From contig NZ_JBGNFV010000001.1 of the NCBI RefSeq assembly GCF_041449215.1, forward strand, positions 2,931,001 to 2,995,000: a DNA stretch of 64,000 nucleotides. The letters run 5' to 3'. Below the pieces are notes generated by a model, which made no database searches, was not told the origin of the DNA, and saw only the letters and a program-made list of their open reading frames with translations. Positions 18,256 through 25,410 of this stretch are shown here, in pieces (positions within the stretch are counted from its first letter, which is position 1; every line of letters begins with the position of its first letter). A program made the translations under genes and the position numbers. This DNA is from Roseivirga sp. BDSF3-8 (GTDB lineage Bacteria; Bacteroidota; Bacteroidia; Cytophagales; Cyclobacteriaceae).

Positions 18256-19794
18256 ATGCTGGCTAAAACATACGCTAGCGCCGTTTATGGCGTAGATGCA
18301 AGTATTGTCACTATAGAAGCATCCATAGTTAGTGGCACCAAATTCTTTATAGTCGGACTGCCGGATAATGCTGTCCGTGAGAGTATACACCGGATAGAGT
18401 CAGCATTTAAGCACAGTAAGTTTCACTTTCCCAGGCAAAAGGTAGTAGTAAACCTTGCGCCTGCCGACACTAAAAAGGAGGGAGCAGCCTATGACCTGCC
18501 CATGGCCCTTAGCGTAATACACGCCAGTGGCCAGCGTGACCTCCGTTCCCTTGAAGAATATGTCATCATGGGAGAGCTTTCCCTTGACGGTGTGCTTCGC
18601 CCTGTCAAAGGAGTACTCCCTATAGCCATAGAGGCCAGGAAAAGAAAATTCAAAGGCTTTATCCTGCCCAAAGAAAATGCTTCAGAAGCCTCCATAGTCA
18701 ATAACCTGGATGTGATCGGTGTGCAAACCCTGCAGGAAGCAGTAGAATTCCTCTCTGGAGATAAGCCTATTGCCCCCCTTGTTACGGATACCCGCGATAT
18801 CTTTCAGCATGAGCAGAATGATTATGATGCCGATTTTGCCGATGTACAGGGCCAGGAGAACATCAAGCGCTCCCTCGAAATAGCCGCGGCGGGTGGGCAC
18901 AACGTCATCCTAATAGGCCCTCCCGGTGCAGGCAAGACCATGCTGGCCAAGCGCCTGCCCAGTATACTACCCCCTCTTACCCTGCATGAAGCATTAGAGA
19001 CCACCAAGATACACTCCGTGGCTGGTAAGCTTGGTACAGATGCATCCCTCATAGCACGCAGACCCTTCCGCTCCCCGCACCACACCGTTAGCGACGTCGC
19101 TTTGGTAGGAGGCGGCGGAATACCCCAGCCCGGAGAAATATCACTGGCCCATAATGGCGTACTTTTCCTTGATGAGCTCCCCGAGTTTAAGCGGTCAGTA
19201 CTCGAAGTAATGCGCCAGCCCCTGGAAGAGCGCACAGTCACCATTTCCAGGGCACGCATATCAGTAGATTTTCCCGCCAACTTCATGCTCATTGCCAGCA
19301 TGAACCCCAGCCCAAGCGGTGAGTTTTATAAAGCCGATGGCAGTCACCCCGATTCAGAGATGGCCGTTAAGCGTTACCTGAGCCGAGTCAGCGGACCCCT
19401 CCTGGACCGTATCGACCTGCATGTGGAAGTTACCCCCGTCAGTTTTGACCAGATGACCTCCGAGCAAAAGACCGAAAGCAGCGCAGAGATTCGTGCACGC
19501 GTTATCCGCGCAAGGGAAATCCAGCTTGCCCGCTATGAAGAGATGCCACAGGTCTATTGCAATGCCATGATGCCAAGCCAGAAAGTTAAGGACATATGCC
19601 GGATTAATCAGGCCGGTAAAACCCTGCTCAAGGCCGCTATGGAAAAACTTGGGCTATCTGCCCGTGCCTATGATCGTATTCTCAAAGTGAGCCGTACCAT
19701 TGCCGACCTGGCAGGCGAGGAGGCCATTCAGATAGAGCATCTGGCAGAAGCCATCCAGTATCGTAGCCTGGACCGCGATAGCTGGGTAGGGTAA
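18256..19794 (+). CDS. comM: YifB/ComM-family Mg-chelatase-like AAA+ ATPase
   Basis: ComM-type helicases promote branch migration during integration of incoming DNA, as shown for ComM of naturally transforming bacteria. The 512-residue protein has the N-terminal S5/Lon-protease-like fold, the AAA+ Walker A GPPGAGKTM near 221-229, the RSPHHTVSDVALVGGG loop near 272-287 and Walker B LFLDELPEF near 304-312. The C-terminal ComM domain contains LSARAYDRILKVSRTIADL. Length is normal. Its presence does not prove competence, since YifB homologues are widespread. Confidence 0.95.
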   Translation: MLAKTYASAVYGVDASIVTIEASIVSGTKFFIVGLPDNAVRESIHRIESAFKHSKFHFPRQKVVVNLAPADTKKEGAAYDLPMALSVIHASGQRDLRSLEEYVIMGELSLDGVLRPVKGVLPIAIEARKRKFKGFILPKENASEASIVNNLDVIGVQTLQEAVEFLSGDKPIAPLVTDTRDIFQHEQNDYDADFADVQGQENIKRSLEIAAAGGHNVILIGPPGAGKTMLAKRLPSILPPLTLHEALETTKIHSVAGKLGTDASLIARRPFRSPHHTVSDVALVGGGGIPQPGEISLAHNGVLFLDELPEFKRSVLEVMRQPLEERTVTISRARISVDFPANFMLIASMNPSPSGEFYKADGSHPDSEMAVKRYLSRVSGPLLDRIDLHVEVTPVSFDQMTSEQKTESSAEIRARVIRAREIQLARYEEMPQVYCNAMMPSQKVKDICRINQAGKTLLKAAMEKLGLSARAYDRILKVSRTIADLAGEEAIQIEHLAEAIQYRSLDRDSWVG

Positions 19795-20134
19795 TTTTAA
19801 GATCGACTTATTACGCCAGTCACATCCTGTTTTAGGATTATTTTTCGCTTCCTGTTTGTGAGAAAAAACAGGGGACGATGTATCATTAAGCAATGGTGCA
19901 TGTATCCACCCCTATGGCATTCACTTGCATTTTTAGTCTTCAAAGCGGTTTAAAAAGGTCTGGTTGCTGTTTTTTTACTCCTAAGAGTGTGAGTGTGAGG
20001 CAGCCTCCACCGTAGGTTAGCAGATTTTGTCAGCCCCTTATTTTTGCATAATTTAAATATTGGCTTATCACCCAAAGCTTTTACGTTTCTCGGGAATCGT
20101 AGTGTGTAATTTTTTTTAGATCAACGTAAACCCT
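19795..20134. other. 340-base intergenic region with weak terminator and possible promoter
   Basis: No credible gene is seen. A short hairpin (19824-19838: 5-bp stem ATCCT/AGGAT, then TATTTTT) may terminate comM. A second 7-bp hairpin lies at 19851-19872. TATTTTTG at 20039-20046 fits a Bacteroidota -7 box for the small exported protein starting at 20135, but no TTG is found at the correct distance. Confidence 0.45.
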
Positions 20135-20440
20135 ATGAAAAAGACCCTATTAGTATTTCTGACCATCCTGTTGGCAGTCTTAGGTTTTTCATTCATTCAT
20201 GAAAATAAGAATGAAGAAATATACCTTAATAAAAACGCCAGCTACTCTAATGCAGAATGGGTGGTTTATGATGGCCACAGTGGATGCGGCAGACTCTTCA
20301 GGCCTGTTGATACCTGGAACCAGTTCTATGTGACCAAATCTCCCCAGGATTTTAATCCCATTGCCGGACGTCAGTACTACATCATCCGCCAGTACTTCAT
20401 GACATTCGGTTCATGTGTTACTTATGAGATAACCTCCTGA
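20135..20440 (+). CDS. Small exported two-cysteine protein, copy 1
   Basis: This 101-residue protein has a signal peptide (MKKTLLVFLTILLAVLGFSF). The mature part contains ASYSNAEWVVYDGHSGCGR and a second block GRQYYIIRQYFMTFGSCVTYEI, each with one cysteine, suggesting one disulfide in the envelope. It is clearly paralogous to the next gene: the same order of signal peptide, ASY block with CGR, a Phe/Val-rich middle, and a G-x-x-Y block ending in C-V-x-Y-x-I. I recognise no family. The mature part is small and strand-rich, so a secreted or lipid-facing binding protein is possible but unproven. Confidence 0.7.
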   Translation: MKKTLLVFLTILLAVLGFSFIHENKNEEIYLNKNASYSNAEWVVYDGHSGCGRLFRPVDTWNQFYVTKSPQDFNPIAGRQYYIIRQYFMTFGSCVTYEITS

Positions 20441-20559
20441 TCAACTGCTGGCTATTACTACTAAAGCCTTTATAAGGCCTCCCGTACCCATAAGAACCTT
20501 TCAGCTTTTCCGCTGAATTGCATCAATTTTATTTATCCATTTTTTACTAAGAAAAAACT

Positions 20560-20889
20560 ATGAAGAAAACCGTATTTCTATTCGTAACCATGATAATGGC
20601 ATCTGTTCAGTTCTCTTTCACTGAGAAAGCAATAGATGAGGCAGACGAAGTGTGTATCGAAGAAGCAAGTTACTACGCCCCTGAGTACGTAACCTATAAT
20701 GGCTCATTCACCTGCGGCAGGAATTTTACAAATTGTCAGACTGGTAACACATTTACTGTAGGCCCTGTCCCTTCTGATATGGTACTTGTAGTCGGACAGA
20801 CATACCGCATTTACAGATCGCTTTACTACAGTGGTTTTCCTTGCGTTCTCTACCAAATTGACTCCGCTACAAAATCATCTTGTCCCTGA
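20560..20889 (+). CDS. Small exported cysteine-containing protein, copy 2
   Basis: This 109-residue paralogue of the preceding gene has signal peptide MKKTVFLFVTMIMASVQFSF. The aligned block is ASYYAPEYVTYNGSFTCGR, and the second block is GQTYRIYRSLYYSGFPCVLYQI. The two cysteines shared with copy 1 are conserved. Copy 2 has additional cysteines near its N-terminus (VCIEEAS), in the middle (NCQTGN) and at the C-terminus (SSCP). The 119-base gap between the copies has no obvious terminator, so both may be on one transcript. Function unknown. Confidence 0.7.
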   Translation: MKKTVFLFVTMIMASVQFSFTEKAIDEADEVCIEEASYYAPEYVTYNGSFTCGRNFTNCQTGNTFTVGPVPSDMVLVVGQTYRIYRSLYYSGFPCVLYQIDSATKSSCP

Positions 20890-20913
20890 TAAAGTGTAAT
20901 TTATTACAAGTTG

Positions 20914-20946
20914 AACAGGCTGCCTGCGAGGGCCGCCTGTTTATTA
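20914..20946 (+). terminator. probable intrinsic terminator
   Basis: A 7-bp stem (20914-20920 with 20935-20941) extends by three inner pairs across one T/C mismatch. It has a 6-base loop and is followed by TTTATTAT. It lies 25 bases after copy 2 of the small exported proteins. Confidence 0.65.
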
Positions 20947-21477
20947 TAGGGCAATCGATCGAAAATCATATGTGAATGCCATCCATTTTTGTACATTTAC
21001 AATGTCAGTCATCTTCGTTTGTCTTCTGCTTCCTCTCATCTGCGTATTACCTCCCTCGTTTCTGCTTCGCTCTTCCTGCGCTTCTGCTTCGCTTCTCCTT
21101 CGCTATGAGTATACCATGAGTAGGTCCCTGCCTTATAGTCCGTATTAGCAATCCTTGAAGGAACAATTATTTGTATTATCTAAAGATTACAGGCTGAGCA
21201 AAATCATCATATCCCCCACTGGCAACCCACAATTTTTCTAAGGTCAAAACACCTGATTTTACGGCCCCAGGCTGACGGGTCCCATTACTTTAGGGGCGTA
21301 TTATACCCCTTGCTACCAACCACCAACTATCAGATCATTCTTTCCCGATCCGGATATTTTCCTCTCATTATTATATATTAAGCCCACCCATGGTTCACCA
21401 ATGTGAACCTTTATTGAAATCGAGTAAGCAACAGAATGGCCCTTTATTCGTAAAAACTCAAAGACAGATAATCCTAT
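20947..21477. other. 531-base intergenic region with pyrimidine-rich tract and palindromes
   Basis: No gene is supported. Three structures stand out: a C/T-rich tract with repeated CTTCGCT words at about 21030-21105; a hairpin at 21292-21310 (AGGGG and GTA paired with TAC and CCCCT); and the perfect palindrome GGTTCAC-CAAT-GTGAACC at 21392-21409. The palindrome is placed like an operator before the QueD-like gene. No two-part promoter match was found. Confidence 0.5.
21392..21409. promoter_or_regulatory. inverted repeat, possible operator
   Basis: GGTTCAC and GTGAACC are perfect 7-base inverted arms separated by CAAT, 68 bases upstream of the QueD-like start codon. The size suits a dimeric repressor site. 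No T tract follows, so it is not a terminator. Which regulator binds is unknown. Confidence 0.4.
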
Positions 21478-21894
21478 ATGATCGCATCACTTTGCAGAAA
21501 GGCTCATTTTAACGCAGCCTACACCAATAACAATCCCCACTGGAATGTAGAAAAGAATACCGCCGTATTTGGTAAGACCCAGTCCGGAGGTGCCCAGTTC
21601 CATGGGCATAATTACGAACTGGTAGTAAGGCTTGAAGGAGAGGTTAATGAAAATACCGGCCGGGTGTTTCATCCCGATAAGCTAGCCTACCTTATCAAGA
21701 GAGAAGTAGAAGAGCGATACGATCACAAAAACCTGTATGAAGACGTGGATGACTTTCGGGACACAGTGCCTACGCCCGAGATGATGGCCTGCAAAATATT
21801 TAATCTACTAAGGCCCCATATTGCAGAGCACATCCATATGAAAGTTACCTTATATGAAAGCAGTCAAACCTTTGCTGAGTACGAGGGAAGGTGA
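21478..21894 (+). CDS. queD: 6-pyruvoyl-tetrahydropterin synthase/QueD family protein lacking the usual catalytic Cys
   Basis: The family converts dihydroneopterin triphosphate to 6-carboxy- or 6-pyruvoyl-tetrahydropterin, in bacteria mostly for queuosine. The 138-residue protein retains the zinc ligands His10 (KAHFNAA), His42 and His44 (HGHNYEL), the Asp82-His83 pair (YDHKNL) and Glu127 (LYESS). Where relatives have FGKC followed shortly by HGH, this protein reads FGKTQSGGAQFHGH. Thr34 replaces the catalytic Cys and the loop is about two residues longer. It may have a different reaction, a different nucleophile or reduced activity. No queC, queE or queF is nearby. It converges on the Fur-family gene with a 6-base gap. 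Confidence 0.85.
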   Translation: MIASLCRKAHFNAAYTNNNPHWNVEKNTAVFGKTQSGGAQFHGHNYELVVRLEGEVNENTGRVFHPDKLAYLIKREVEERYDHKNLYEDVDDFRDTVPTPEMMACKIFNLLRPHIAEHIHMKVTLYESSQTFAEYEGR

Positions 21895-21900
21895 AAAGAC

Positions 21901-22365
21901 TTAGCGTGCTTTTTCTGCTGCTGTCTGGCAATCAGGATTGTTGCACGTCCCATAGAAGTTGAGGCTGTGCTCATCAATATGAAAATTGTACACACTTTCC
22001 ACCAGTTGCTGTATATCCTGTATGCGTGGGTCACAAAACTCCAGGATCTTCTTGCAGTGACGGCAGATAAGGTGATCATGCTGCCGGTATCCGTGCGACT
22101 TTTCATATAAAGCCAGGTTTTTACCAAACTGATGTTTCGTTACCAGATTGCAGTCAAGTAGCAGATCCAGCGTATTATAAACAGTAGCACGGCTTACCCG
22201 GTAGTTTTTATTCTTCATATTGATGTAGAGAGACTCCACATCAAAATGTCCGCTGTTTTCGTATATTTCTTCCAGAATGGCAAAACGCTCCGGTGTTTTC
22301 CGCAGGTTCTTTCTTTCTAGAAAAGAAGAGAAAATTCCGTTGACTTCTTCTACTGTGTTTTTCAT
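21901..22365 (-). CDS. Fur-family metal/peroxide-responsive transcriptional repressor
   Basis: This 154-residue regulator has the Fur winged helix (RKTPERFAILEEIY near 22-35; VSRATVYNTLDLLL near 57-70) and dimerisation domain. HDHLICRHC places His96 and His98 in the regulatory site. Cys101, Cys104, Cys141 and Cys146 form two CxxC-like pairs (CRHC, CNNPDC) for structural zinc. Whether it senses iron, zinc or peroxide cannot be decided from the sequence alone. The divergently oriented ogt gene begins 72 bases upstream, so the intergenic region could carry control sites for both. Confidence 0.92.
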   Translation of the reverse strand: MKNTVEEVNGIFSSFLERKNLRKTPERFAILEEIYENSGHFDVESLYINMKNKNYRVSRATVYNTLDLLLDCNLVTKHQFGKNLALYEKSHGYRQHDHLICRHCKKILEFCDPRIQDIQQLVESVYNFHIDEHSLNFYGTCNNPDCQTAAEKAR

Positions 22366-22436
22366 ATCACCTAAAACAGCTAATTTGAAACGCCCCGATA
22401 GGGTAAATCGTTCCGCTGCTTCGAAAGGTAAAGATA

Positions 22437-22970
22437 ATGTGTAAAAACATAAAATTTGTAACCCTACAGTCCACTGATATCCAAACCTATCTCATAGCCT
22501 CTCCTGTAGGTGCACTTAGTGTCACCGGCAATGAAGAAGCCCTCACAGCAATTCGTAGCGTGGAACATGATGCCGCAGTTGATGAAGAAAAAACGCTGCC
22601 TCAATGGGTCACTGCCTTAAAAAATCAGTTAGTTGATTATTTTGCGGCAAAGAGGACATGCTTCGACCTGGCAGTTGCCCCCGCCGGTACTCCCTTCCAG
22701 CAAAAAGTATGGAAAGAACTGGCCCGGATACCCTACGGTAAAACCTGTTCTTATCTGGAGCTCTCCCAGCGCCTGGGAGATGTTAAGGCCATAAGAGCAG
22801 TAGGCAGGGCAAATGGTAAAAATCCCTTATGGATAATAGTGCCCTGCCACCGCGTAATAGGGGCAGACGGTAGCCTCACAGGGTATGCAGGAGGTATAAA
22901 AATGAAGAAGTTCCTGCTCGACCTGGAAGCCAGGCACTCCGGAACCTACCAGATGGATTTGAATTTTTGA
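22437..22970 (+). CDS. ogt: Methylated-DNA--[protein]-cysteine S-methyltransferase
   Basis: This suicide repair protein transfers the methyl group from O6-methylguanine to its own cysteine. The 177-residue sequence has FQQKVWKELARIPYGKTCSY (the helix-turn-helix region) and the active-site motif PCHRVIG with Cys137. RAVGRANGKNP supplies the Arg-finger/Asn-hinge region. There is no AdaA/AraC domain, so it is the stand-alone Ogt/MGMT form. The next gene starts 4 bases after its stop, implying cotranscription. Confidence 0.95.
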   Translation: MCKNIKFVTLQSTDIQTYLIASPVGALSVTGNEEALTAIRSVEHDAAVDEEKTLPQWVTALKNQLVDYFAAKRTCFDLAVAPAGTPFQQKVWKELARIPYGKTCSYLELSQRLGDVKAIRAVGRANGKNPLWIIVPCHRVIGADGSLTGYAGGIKMKKFLLDLEARHSGTYQMDLNF

Positions 22971-22974
22971 TAAA

Positions 22975-23394
22975 ATGGAGCGAGACGCACTTTTTAAAAA
23001 ACTTAGACTTAAGCACCTTTCCGGGGCCCTGATCGTAAATGGCCCCGCAGAGATACAGAAGCTACTTTCAGAAGCGCATACTCTACCTGGTAAGAGTAAG
23101 TTTCCCTTCGTCCTTTTATTTGTGCATAACAAAGCCGAACTCAACAAACTCTTCCCTCAGGTAGCCACCGCATTAGATGATGAGGCCGTTTTTTGGATAG
23201 CATATCCGAAAAAGTCCTCTCCACTGGCATCAGATATAAATCGTGATACCGGCTGGGAGCCAGTTCATGCAGCAGGGTACGGCCCCGTATCACAGGTAGC
23301 CATTGACCATACCTGGAGCGCCCTCCGGTTTCGCCCTGAAAACAACATAAACCGGAAGCCAGACTCCCTATTTAACCAGAGGGCCAGGAAATAA
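22975..23394 (+). CDS. DUF3052-like hypothetical protein
   Basis: This 139-residue cytoplasmic protein has alternating alpha/beta structure: GALIVNGPAEIQKLL, then FVLLFVHNKAELNKLF, AVFWIAYPKKSSPLASDI and the closing AIDHTWSALRFRP. That last motif and the WxAxPK(K/R) element are characteristic, from memory, of proteins annotated DUF3052, whose function is unknown. It follows ogt after 4 bases, so it may belong to the same stress-related unit. Confidence 0.65.
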   Translation: MERDALFKKLRLKHLSGALIVNGPAEIQKLLSEAHTLPGKSKFPFVLLFVHNKAELNKLFPQVATALDDEAVFWIAYPKKSSPLASDINRDTGWEPVHAAGYGPVSQVAIDHTWSALRFRPENNINRKPDSLFNQRARK

Positions 23395-23461
23395 GGCAGG
23401 TCAGAGAGAATTAAAACATACATGCCAGATCATTCGTTGGCATCATTTCAGAACGTATTTT

Positions 23462-24763
23462 ATGGAAGCAAACAACCCGTATATCATAATTATAGCCATC
23501 TCGGCTACAATCATATTTTCCTACCTATTCAATATTGTTAGCCGGAAAACCAATATTCCCAGCGTAATACTGCTTGTTATGCTGGGTATGGGCATACGGG
23601 TTTTGCTCGAAAATTATGGTGTCGGTATCAGTGAATTCATCTTCAATATACTGGAGCTCCTAGGCATCGTTGGGCTTACCATGATCGTACTGGAGGCAGC
23701 CCTGGACCTTGAGCTGCATCGCGAACGATGGCCTATTATCTGGAAATCATTTGTGGTAGCCCTTGTATCCCTTATTCTTACATCCCTTGGCTGCGGCTAT
23801 CTCTTTCACACCATACTCGGAATAGACATGTTTACCGCCCTCATCTATGCGGTGCCCCTTTCTATTATGAGCAGTGCGATAGTCATTCCCAGCGTAGGAG
23901 CCCTCATTACCGAAAAAAAGGAGTTTATGGTATACGAGGCCACATTCTCCGACATCCTCGGCATTATGTTCTTCTACTTCCTTATAGGTAACTCAGAGAG
24001 CAGCACCCAGATGGTCGTTTTCGATATCGTAAGCAATATTGTCCTCACAGTAGTATTGTCCGTCGTAGTTAGCTATGCGCTCGTTCTCCTTTTTCAAAAC
24101 CTCAATACACCCGTAAAGCTTTTTCTCCTTATTGCCGTACTTCTTTTGCTCTATTCTTTGGGTAAAATATTCCACCTTAGCAGCCTGCTGATCATTCTTA
24201 TATTCGGTCTGGTCATCAATAATAACAAACTCTTTTTCAGAGGATGGCTTAAGAAGTACCTGCGGAAATCCAGCCTGAAAGAAATTCTGAAAAACTTTCA
24301 CCTCATTACGATTGAGTCAGCCTTTGTAGTACGCACCTTTTTCTTTGTGATTTTTGGCGTTACCATCGAGATAGCTTCACTTGGTGATCTCAATGCCGCT
24401 TACACAAGCCTCGTCATAGTGGCCATCATTTTTTTAGTAAGAGTATTTATACTCAAGGTAGTCATGCGAAAGGATATCACCCCTGAGCTTTGGATCGCCC
24501 CGCGCGGCCTTATTACCATCCTGCTCTTTTTTAGCATACCTGCCCAGTTTGAGGTCGCCGTCTTCAATAATTCAGTACTGCTCTATGTCATCCTCATTAC
24601 CAGCGTGATCATGACTGTAGCCATGGTAGCCAGTGGTCGGGCCATTACCCCCGTGGACGAAATATCCCTCCACTATTGGGATGAAGTGGACAGGCAAATT
24701 CTTGAATACAACAAGCCAAAAAGCGTCAAAGAAGAGGAAGAGGCCGAAAATGCAGTGGATTGA
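23462..24763 (+). CDS. Cation:proton antiporter (CPA/NhaP-like)
   Basis: This 433-residue inner-membrane protein has about 12-13 helices. It likely exchanges Na+ or K+ for protons for pH and salt homeostasis. The core pattern (NIPSVILLVMLGMGIRVLLE near helix 2; GLTMIVLEAALDLEL near helix 3; SIMSSAIVIPSVGAL near helix 5) matches the CPA fold, with acidic and small polar residues in the unwound helices. The C-terminal tail is short and acidic (EEEEAENAVD) and carries no TrkA-N or cyclic-nucleotide domain. Ion preference is not readable from sequence. Confidence 0.85.
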   Translation: MEANNPYIIIIAISATIIFSYLFNIVSRKTNIPSVILLVMLGMGIRVLLENYGVGISEFIFNILELLGIVGLTMIVLEAALDLELHRERWPIIWKSFVVALVSLILTSLGCGYLFHTILGIDMFTALIYAVPLSIMSSAIVIPSVGALITEKKEFMVYEATFSDILGIMFFYFLIGNSESSTQMVVFDIVSNIVLTVVLSVVVSYALVLLFQNLNTPVKLFLLIAVLLLLYSLGKIFHLSSLLIILIFGLVINNNKLFFRGWLKKYLRKSSLKEILKNFHLITIESAFVVRTFFFVIFGVTIEIASLGDLNAAYTSLVIVAIIFLVRVFILKVVMRKDITPELWIAPRGLITILLFFSIPAQFEVAVFNNSVLLYVILITSVIMTVAMVASGRAITPVDEISLHYWDEVDRQILEYNKPKSVKEEEEAENAVD

Positions 24764-24830
24764 GGAGTAAAGGTGCTATGTAATCCTTTCTGATTATATT
24801 TGCCCCGATTCAACAGAAAATCGCCCTGAT

Positions 24831-25304
24831 ATGTATGAGATTTTACTAAAATTTCACAGCCTCTTACGCTGGCTGGCCCTTCTTTTCATTGTTGCCGCCT
24901 TCCTTAAGAGCCTTATAGGCATGGCCGGTAAACAACGGTGGAGCGTAGTAGATAACAAGCTTAGTATTTATAGCCTTGTAGGCGCCCACCTCCAACTAGT
25001 GATAGGCCTCGTGCTGTATTTTCTTAGCCCCGTCGTTCAATCTGCACTCGAGGTCATGAAAAGTGCAGGTATGGGAGCCGTTATGAAAGATGCCACCTTA
25101 AGGTTCTGGCTTGTAGAGCACTTCCTTACCATGCTCATCGCTATTGTACTCGTTACCATAGGCAGAGTAAAAGCCAAAAAAGCCGCCGAGGATGCCAAAA
25201 AACACAAGTACATCGTTATTTTCTTCTTTATAGCGCTCCTACTTATTCTTTCCCGTATACCCTGGCCCTGGATGGAAGTAGCCCGCCCACTTTGGCGATA
25301 TTAA
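24831..25304 (+). CDS. Four-helix membrane protein, cytochrome b-like
   Basis: This 157-residue protein has four hydrophobic helices (about 12-30, 47-66, 95-115, 127-145). His9 (KFHSLLRW), His53 (GAHLQL) and His97 (EHFLTM) lie near membrane faces, as in small heme-b-binding proteins; homologues are often labelled cytochrome b. There is no CxxCH motif. Heme binding is inferred from the histidine pattern only. A -7-like TATATTTG lies at 24795-24802, and a strong terminator follows at 25359. Confidence 0.6.
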   Translation: MYEILLKFHSLLRWLALLFIVAAFLKSLIGMAGKQRWSVVDNKLSIYSLVGAHLQLVIGLVLYFLSPVVQSALEVMKSAGMGAVMKDATLRFWLVEHFLTMLIAIVLVTIGRVKAKKAAEDAKKHKYIVIFFFIALLLILSRIPWPWMEVARPLWRY

Positions 25305-25358
25305 TACTTCATCCAAAACAAGTATATCCTGCTTCAGTTAATTGCTGAGAAGGAACAG

Positions 25359-25403
25359 ACGGTATAGCCGCTCTCCTGAGAGGTTATACCGTTTTATTTT
25401 TTT
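25359..25403 (+). terminator. strong intrinsic terminator abutting the next gene
   Basis: An 11-bp stem (25359-25369 with 25382-25392, one G-T pair) extends by three inner pairs and is followed by TTTTATTTTTTT. It ends only 7 bases before the ATG of the P-type ATPase gene. It therefore sits in the position of that gene's ribosome-binding region. Confidence 0.85.
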
Positions 25404-25410
25404 AGCATAT

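Noticed and set aside
20947-21477. Hidden gene or riboswitch upstream of the QueD-like gene
   Set aside because: No open frame with coding character and no recognisable preQ1-type fold were seen; only isolated hairpins and a palindrome.
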